A program made the position numbers and the translations under genes. The notes beneath the pieces are model-generated. The model searched no databases. It saw only the letters and a program-made list of their open reading frames with translations, and was not told the origin of the DNA. Positions 58,707 to 64,000 of a stretch of DNA of 64,000 nucleotides are shown here, in pieces. This DNA is from Aquatica leii (Eukaryota > Arthropoda > Insecta > Coleoptera > Lampyridae): assembly GCA_035610365.1 (NCBI GenBank), contig CM069435.1, forward strand, positions 92,537,389-92,601,388, read 5' to 3'. Every line of letters starts with the position of its first letter. Positions within the stretch are counted from its first letter, which is position 1.

Positions 58707-59087
58707 TGGAAGTTATTGTCAACATCGAGACAATCACCAAAGAATGTTGAATGTTTTAGACACAGATAACATAAATATATAAAAAGTATTCCAAGTGAGC
58801 CGAAGTCAGTTTCTTCGAATTGAATTAAGAAGAAGATTTTTGTCGGTTTAAATAAATAAGTGATTAACGTGTGTGTGCTAAGATAAATAAATCAAGTGCT
58901 AGTGAAACATAAATACGTCGCGTACCTGTTGATAACATAAACAAGTATCAGTTTTAGATAAAATTAAAAAGTGCAGACTTAGTGATAGTACCACATAAAT
59001 TAATTTAAGTGTTTTTTTAAATATTTCGTTAGATTTAATTAGTTATGTGTAGTTCTAATCGTATTTGTTTATAAATACATTCGTTTT
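58707..59087 (+). repeat. Ty3/gypsy 3' LTR (end truncated)
   Basis: Second copy of the 54921-55304 LTR, preceded by a purine-rich AAAAAAGGATCAATGAAA tract. It carries TATATAAAAAG near 58777 and the shared AAGTATCAGTTTTAGATAAA block. Its last part changes into the 430-bp repeat at about 59085, so the LTR terminus was lost by insertion or rearrangement. The two LTRs differ at many sites, so the element is old. Confidence 0.75.
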
Positions 59088-59515
59088 TGTGCTGCCAACA
59101 TCGCAAACGACAATATTTGTTCGTTATTGTAGTTACGTAATGGGCAAAAAAAACTCTAGTGTGGCAAAATAAAAACTAGAAATCCACATGAGACTAATTG
59201 TTCAAAGTCAATTATTATATTAGAACAAGTATGCGACAAATGGAAAAGTCATTTAAAAACTCACGACATTCAGTTAGAATTGAAAAAAAACTATATTAAA
59301 GTAAATGTCAAACTTGACACTTTTAGTAATAAATGCGGTACCAACATTATATTTCTGGTGTTTTTTTAAATTTTTTAACAAAAAAATATAATTTTACAAA
59401 AGGTAGCACAAAAAATAATGTACGTTACTCTCATCGAAAGTTTTATAGCATAACTCACTCACATGCAACGCTCGGCCGTGCTATGAACTTTTCGACGTTT
59501 GTTACGTAAATTGCT
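59088..59515 (-). repeat. Third copy of the 430-bp repeat, inverted
   Basis: Reverse complement of the units at 33070-33968. It starts with TGTGCTGCCAACATCGCAAACG and ends near TTTCGACG.TTGTTACGTAAA. It shares CAACGCTCGGCCGTG with unit 2 only, so it derives from that subtype. Confidence 0.7.
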
Positions 59516-59529
59516 ATTTAAAATTCGTA

Positions 59530-60180
59530 ACAATAATTAGTGCAGAAATTAGTTTGTATCACAGCTCTTTTGTTTGTTTTTTTAAGACTCATCAGCACTA
59601 AGATATTTGATATTCTAATGTCAACAAAAATTAACAGTCTTTGCTGATGGCTTCCGCATTCATTCTAACAAATTATTCACTCTGTTGTTACTTTTTTTGC
59701 CACTGTTTTCTTAACAATGTTTTTCAAAACTATTGAGAAAAACAAAGCTCATGTTCAAAAACAATGCATTGTGATTTTTAATCTTCCATTGTTTGTAAAA
59801 ACCTAAGACTTTGTTGACATTGGCCATCTTTATGAGTTTAGCAGAGTGAGACTTAGTGAGTTTCCTCTCTCCTTATGTCTTTTTTGAGTTGCATTTGTAG
59901 ATTAATACCTGAGCCAGACAGTGTTGATTAGTTCTAATAATGATTAGTGCAGAAATGAAATTGTATAACAGCTGTTTCGTTTTTTGGTACTCATCAGCAC
60001 TAGGATATTCCAATGTCAAAAAAATGGAAGAGCCATTCATTAGTCTTTGCTGTAACAAATTGTTACACTAATTATTACAGTTGGAGAATTTATATTGTTT
60101 TTTCTTAAAACAACTTTTAAAATTTACCTTGACAAATACTTTAAAAGTTAATATCTAAAGTAAACCGCTAAAAACTAAAC
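59530..60180. repeat. Right copy of the repeat seen at 54290-54915
   Basis: Same block order as 54290-54915. The two sub-repeats (about 59535-59620 and 59944-60030) both carry TTAGTGCAGAAAT and ACTCATCAGCACTA. The second keeps CTGATGAGTACCAAAAAACGAAACAGCTGTT on the minus strand; in the first the GAAAC box has decayed. Confidence 0.6.
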
Positions 60181-60624
60181 TTTTTATAAAATATTTTTTA
60201 AATAAATAATTAACATTTTCGAAATTAAAATGAACAACAGCATAGGACTAAAATAATTAATGATAAAATAATTTACGAAAAAAATCAACATAATGCGACA
60301 ATTGAATGTTGGAATTAGAGTAACAGGATTTTATAAATAAAAATTGTAATTAACATAGGTATATTATAAAATACTTGGTTTAATTACGTATTTCTACTCA
60401 ATCAAAATTACCTAACGTTAAAATTACACAATTTTTAAAAGGTTATTTGAAAAGTTTCGACATGCAATTGTAAAGTAATTTCAATATTTTTTACTTAAAA
60501 AATTGACTTCTGTCAAAAACGATTTATTATCAAAATTTGACAAGAACGTTTATAAGATTGTCGAAATTTGACTGTATAAAAAACCAAAAAGCTTTTTACT
60601 TTACTAAGTTCTTTTTTATTTTAG
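60181..60624. other. Dbx intron 3, 3' end
   Basis: AT-rich intron without genes, ending in the polypyrimidine-AG acceptor TTTTTTATTTTAG before exon 4. Confidence 0.6.
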
Positions 60625-60963
60625 GTGAAAATATGGTTTCAAAACCGACGGATGAAGTGGCGAAACTCGAAAGAGCGCGAGTTACTCGCCGCCGGTGGTT
60701 CTAGGGAACAAACTTTACCAAACAAAAACAACCCGCATCCGGATTTGAGCGACGCCAGCGACGACAAGCCGAAACTAGATCTCAGCGACGTGCCGGACAT
60801 ATCGCCAGTCAACTCGCCCCTCGAACGACAAATGACATCTATCGACGACAAGCTAAACTCAACATCGAACATTCGACATTGCATCAACTCGCAAAACTAC
60901 TTATACGACAACATGGACTACGACAGTTCCAACGATAGCGAAGAAGAAATCAACGTCACTTGA
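60625..60963 (+). CDS. Dbx: Dbx homeobox protein, coding exon 4 (homeodomain end and C-terminus)
   Basis: Starts in phase 0 after TTTTAG and runs to the TGA at 60961-60963, encoding residues 283-394. It begins VKIWFQNRRMKWRNSKEREL, the recognition helix of the homeodomain. Asn289 is homeodomain position 51, which contacts DNA. The next part, REQTLPNKNNPHPDLSD, is shared almost exactly with vertebrate DBX1/2, and the acidic end DSSNDSEEEINVT parallels the vertebrate SDSEEEE...ITV end. GTG at 60625 is an internal valine codon, not a start. The 3' UTR probably ends after AATAAA at 61118-61123. Confidence 0.95.
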   Translation: MKIWFQNRRMKWRNSKERELLAAGGSREQTLPNKNNPHPDLSDASDDKPKLDLSDVPDISPVNSPLERQMTSIDDKLNSTSNIRHCINSQNYLYDNMDYDSSNDSEEEINVT

Positions 60964-61059
60964 TTTGTTTCTCTTTTTTACCAGTTTTTTTAACTTTGGA
61001 CTCGTTTTTGACCAGTACAAAGGACAAAGACTGTTTGTTTACATAAGTGTCTGTAATAA

Positions 61060-61123
61060 TTTATTTAATAATTTAAAATTGATGTAAATATATGTATTAT
61101 GTACAAAAAAAAACTAAAATAAA
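61060..61123. terminator. Convergent polyadenylation signals
   Basis: AATAAA at 61118-61123 on the plus strand would serve Dbx. AATAAA on the minus strand (plus TTTATT at 61060-61065) would serve the facing secreted-protein gene. Each signal lies beyond the other, so the two 3' UTRs would overlap by roughly 60-100 nt if both are used. Confidence 0.45.
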
Positions 61124-61155
61124 TAACTATACTTTAACACGGCAAGACATCGGCG

Positions 61156-61371
61156 TTAAGGTTGATCTTTGGGTTTTGTTTCTTTATTTGCTTGGTACAA
61201 TTTTTGAAGCATTAAAGTAGTGTCGTCTGGAATTACCGACTTGGCGTCAACTTCGCCTAGCGCTAAGCCCGGTTTGGCACCTACAGGTATCTCTTGTTTT
61301 TGTTCGGTAACAGTCTGCATCGTGTTGCGCCATTGATCGATCCATTTGGTACCTTCGCCTTGTTTCGTCAC
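61156..61371 (-). CDS. Small secreted protein, coding exon 4
   Basis: Last exon of a four-exon minus-strand gene. The acceptor TTTTTAG precedes GTG ACG AAA, and the stop TAA is at 61158-61156. It encodes the C-terminal 71 residues: TKQGEGTKWIDQWRNTMQTV, then EIPVGAKPGLALGEV and a charged, Lys/Glu-rich end. No known domain is recognised. The joined frame across all four exons is open and each junction is in phase, which argues for a real gene rather than debris. See exon 1 for the whole protein. Confidence 0.75.
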   Translation of the reverse strand: MTKQGEGTKWIDQWRNTMQTVTEQKQEIPVGAKPGLALGEVDAKSVIPDDTTLMLQKLYQANKETKPKDQP

Positions 61372-61419
61372 CTAAAAATACTTGTTAAAACAATAAGTTG
61401 TTATATAGAATATACTTAC

Positions 61420-61607
61420 TTTTTTGTTGTATTGTTGCTGCGCGTACAATGTGTTGCTAAGGTTGTTAACTATGTTTCTTTTGCTGCTACCCGAAGCCGG
61501 TACCCGTCTAATTGGTTGCGTGTTGAGTTGAGGACCAATCTCGACCAGTACTTGGAAGTCAGCTCTATTGCCTAGGCGAAAACCCCAACCAACTCGCGAA
61601 TCCGTTC
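61420..61607 (-). CDS. Small secreted protein, coding exon 3
   Basis: The acceptor GTCACAG|GA and the donor AAAAAA|GTAAGT bound a 188-bp exon, entering in phase 1 and leaving in phase 0. It encodes DSRVGWGFRLGNRADFQVLV, EIGPQLNTQPIRRVPASGSS and KRNIVNNLSNTLYAQQQYNKK. The GWGFRLG.RADFQVLVEIGPQ stretch has the look of a conserved folded core. There are no cysteines, so no disulfide-rich toxin or peptide fold is suggested. Confidence 0.75.
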
Positions 61608-61654
61608 CTGTGACGAAACAATTTAAGATGTGATTTAGGTTTGTATAAACCTAC

Positions 61655-61735
61655 CTTTTTTAATCGTTGGTATGTTGGAGTAAATAACCGACAGAAGTGA
61701 AGGCAATTCGTCAGGGATGATTAGGGCGTAGGCTC
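61655..61735 (-). CDS. Small secreted protein, coding exon 2
   Basis: The acceptor TTTCAG|GA and the donor AAAAAG|GTAGGT bound an 81-bp exon, phase 1 at both ends. It completes the signal peptide (GAYA) and begins the mature chain with LIIPDELPSLLSVIYSNIPT. Such a short exon is supported mainly by the perfect phase match and the continuation of the open frame on both sides. Confidence 0.75.
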
Positions 61736-61963
61736 CTGAAATTAGAATTAGATTTCAATGCTAGAGCAGAAAAGAAACCACCTAAACAGCGCGTGAAAAT
61801 AAACATTTGATGACAACATAATCTGCGAGAAATCGCAAAATACTTTTTTTGGCAAGATATACAACACGCATTGCGCCGGATATATTAGTTGCCTCACTAA
61901 TAAGAACGATGCATTGCTTTAAACTTTTTTGTTAATAATTGCTTAAGTTGTAAAAACACTCAC

Positions 61964-62006
61964 CCCAAATTTGTAAAAAAGCTCCAACGACTAATAGTAT
62001 CTTCAT
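61964..62006 (-). CDS. Small secreted protein, coding exon 1 (signal peptide)
   Basis: The ATG at 62006 starts MKILLVVGAFLQIWG, a Lys followed by a hydrophobic run, ended by the donor GGGTGAGT in phase 1. With exon 2 the likely cleavage is after ...WGAYA. The predicted protein over four exons is 175 residues, secreted, without cysteines in the mature part, and with a basic/acidic tail. I do not recognise the family; the core looks like an insect-conserved protein without a known function. The in-frame sequence upstream of this ATG is open but Cys-rich and unlike a signal peptide, so the internal ATG is preferred. The gene faces Dbx tail-to-tail. Confidence 0.7.
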
Positions 62007-63060
62007 GTTAATGAACACACAATTAGTAGCACTTACAAAAGAACACAAACGTTTAGTGATTAAAACACAACGGTTGCATTTCACGCAATGTAGGAATCGC
62101 TTAAAAGTTGCATAATAACATTTACATAACACCGAAGTTTTAAAACTATTAGGTTCAATATCGAATCGGAAACTACTTGCCAGTTAAAAGTAAATTTGTC
62201 ATCAAACAGGTCAAGAAATTCTTTAACTTTCCCTCCACGAATTCAGCATTGAACGTTTTCTAAATTCGTTTTACATATTTAATTACCGCATGTAAAAAAT
62301 ATCGATACTTTTTTTTTGTATCTTTGTTGATAAATTTCCAAATCGTCCTTGTAAAAACACAATTTCGCACGAAATCTAAACAAAAACTGACAGGTTGCGC
62401 CTCATGGAATGTACGCGAAAGTGAAATCAACGTGGATAATTTAGCGTTAATGAGGAAAATTTTATTTAAAAAGATTAAGGAAAGTTTATGATACATTTTT
62501 CGTACTGATAAAATCTTTAGTACCTACAATATAGGATCGAAATAAATTTTCACTTTTAACTTGTATGCAGCACAACGTCATATACAAATAATGTTCAAGA
62601 AAATCAATCGAATAAAATCACAAATTATCGTTAATATAAACAAATTAATACGCAGACGATGTTTTTACGTTATGCAACACAACGTACGCAAAGTTTAAGT
62701 ATATTTAGTTGCCTAACATCAAAAATTGCATACGTTATTGATTATTATTAATCGTTTATTGCGAAGAAACGCTTTTTAAAAACGCTACCGATTCGGTTAT
62801 AATTACACTGGTCTGCAAAAAAATATTTTTTATCGAGCCCTGACACTATTCCGGCTGATTCTTATGTAAAATGACGTCCTGAATCCAAATATGTCTTCCG
62901 TTTTCTTCCATCACCCACCATTTTCGAAGGAGCCCCAAATCACTAATTTTACCACTTTTCGATAAATTAATTATAATTTATTTATCGAACGATTATAATA
63001 ATTACTATAATAATAAATATATGGACATGGAACTTAATTTAAATGGAAAAAAGAACTATT
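62007..63060. other. Upstream of the secreted-protein gene; no gene recognised
   Basis: AT-rich, with no recognisable coding sequence. It should contain the promoter of the minus-strand secreted-protein gene, but no clear TATA/initiator pair was identified. Confidence 0.4.
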
Positions 63061-64000
63061 TTAGCTATAAACAGTGCTTGCTTTCTTTTTATACCCTGAG
63101 GTACAGCTCTCTCGTTTCAAAAACCAGCAGTTCTCCGCCAACATGCTTGCATTCTACTTCCCTGAAAATCTCTTCTCCAGATTAGCGATGTCTTGATGGA
63201 ACCGTTCCCCGTGTTCATCCGAGAATGCTTCTAAATTTTCAGGGAAAACGTCCAGATGCGAGTGAAGGAAGTGAACTTTAAGAGACATGTTACATCCTAT
63301 GTCCTTGTACGCTAAAAGCAGTTCCTCGACGTGAGCGACATAATCTTCACTTTTATGGTTACCCAGGAAGTTCTTACAAACGTTTTAAAATGCAAGTCAA
63401 GGTCGTTTTTCTTTTCGATTTAGGTGTTCAATAAACGTCGAATCTTGGAAAAGTTGTCTAATCTGGGGACCAACAAAAACACCTTCTTTGATTTTAGCTT
63501 CGCTAAGACGAGGAAATTTAGTTTTCAAAAATTGAAATGCGCCACCTGTCTTGTCCACTGCTTTCACAAACTGCTTGATCAATCCAAGTTTGATGTGTAA
63601 AGGTAGTAAGTAAATATTTTCCTTCGGAACCAAAGGATTGTAGGCGACATTTTTCTGACCAGGGATGAGATTTTCTCGCAGAGGCCAGTCCCGTACGATA
63701 TAATGTTTATCTCGGGCTCGGCTATCCCATTCACAAAGGAAGCAGCAATATTTTGTGAATCCTTATTGCAGGCCCGTGAGTAAAGCAACAACTTTTAAGT
63801 CAACGCAAAGTTTCCACTTATAATCATGATAACTAATTTGATCAAAAATTTTGAAGATGTTTTCGTACGTTTCATTCATATCAACAGAGTATGCAACTCG
63901 AACTGATGGGAAGTCATTCCCATTTGCCAACAGGACAACTTTTAAGCTTGTTTTTGATGAGTCTATAAACAGTCTCCATTTATCTGGGTCACATGGGATT
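63061..64000 (-). pseudogene. Decayed multi-copy-type protein gene of unknown function, 5' end outside the window
   Basis: From the window edge down to a stop at 63061, the minus strand reads, across frameshifts, one protein-like series. It begins with WRLFIDSSKTSLK (edge). Then come LVPKENIYLLPLHIKLGLIK, QFVKAVDKTGGAFQFLKTKF, PRLSEAKIKEGVFVGPQIRQ, NMSLKVHFLHSHLDVFPENL and EAFSDEHGERFHQDI, then EKRFSGK, a stop, and NASMLAENCWFLKRE. I recall this series from many arthropod genomes as repeated uncharacterised genes, probably mobile-element-borne; I cannot name it. At least one in-frame TAG (near 63165) and several frameshifts mark it as a pseudogene. Confidence 0.65.

Noticed and set aside
60625-60627. 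Independent gene starting with GTG at 60625
   Set aside because: It follows a splice acceptor and continues the homeodomain from exon 3 in phase; the GTG is an internal valine codon.

Overview
This is an AT-rich, intron-rich insect nuclear window with a very heavy and mostly decayed transposon load. A beetle is my best guess, but that is inference: the two real genes are insect-like, and the transposon mix (Penelope-like, R1/jockey-like, RTE-like, mariner, pogo, piggyBac, Ty3/gypsy) fits Coleoptera without proving it.

Only two cellular genes are well supported. The first is Dbx, a homeobox transcription factor on the + strand. It has four coding exons (18550-19024, 25109-25261, 44684-44901, 60625-60963) joined by consensus GT/AG sites, giving a predicted 394-residue protein spread over 42 kb. 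Its introns are about 6.1, 19.4 and 15.7 kb. The second is a small four-exon gene on the - strand (62006 down to 61156) for a predicted secreted 175-residue protein that I do not recognise. The two genes converge, with about 190 bp between their stop codons, so their 3' UTRs probably overlap.

Layout. 1-6250: a Tc1-like remnant, then non-LTR retroelement wreckage (an endonuclease/RT fragment, an R1-like ORF1 and ORF2, and a 3' tail). 6250-10130: little recognisable, apart from a diverged direct repeat and a short inverted repeat. 10140-13760: two Penelope-like elements (PLEs) with terminal repeats. 15236-15290: a hammerhead-like motif. 18550-61123: Dbx. Intron 1 holds a 3.5-kb cytosine-poor degenerate GTTAGA-type repeat field and a small MITE. 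Intron 2 holds a good hammerhead ribozyme candidate, a pogo-like transposase, a tandem 430-465-bp repeat, a foldback element with 123-bp arms, a composite of nested DNA transposons (35.5-40.4 kb), a PLE foldback, a second pogo-like element and a PLE GIY-YIG remnant. Intron 3 holds a foldback MITE, an RTE-like element, a piggyBac copy still flanked by TTAA, a 63-bp-arm hairpin, and a Ty3/gypsy element with both LTRs that was itself hit by a 270-bp insertion. The right edge (63061-64000) carries a decayed multi-copy-type gene of unknown function that runs off the window.

The most interesting theme is ribozyme-like RNA structure. A hammerhead core (CUGANGA, stem II, GAAAC) recurs in several unrelated-looking repeats. 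In most of them the short helix I differs in sequence but still pairs. One copy sits in a 270-bp insert bounded by an 11-bp target-site duplication and preceded by a TATA box and an initiator. Together these suggest several families of ribozyme-bearing PLE-type or retrozyme-like elements.
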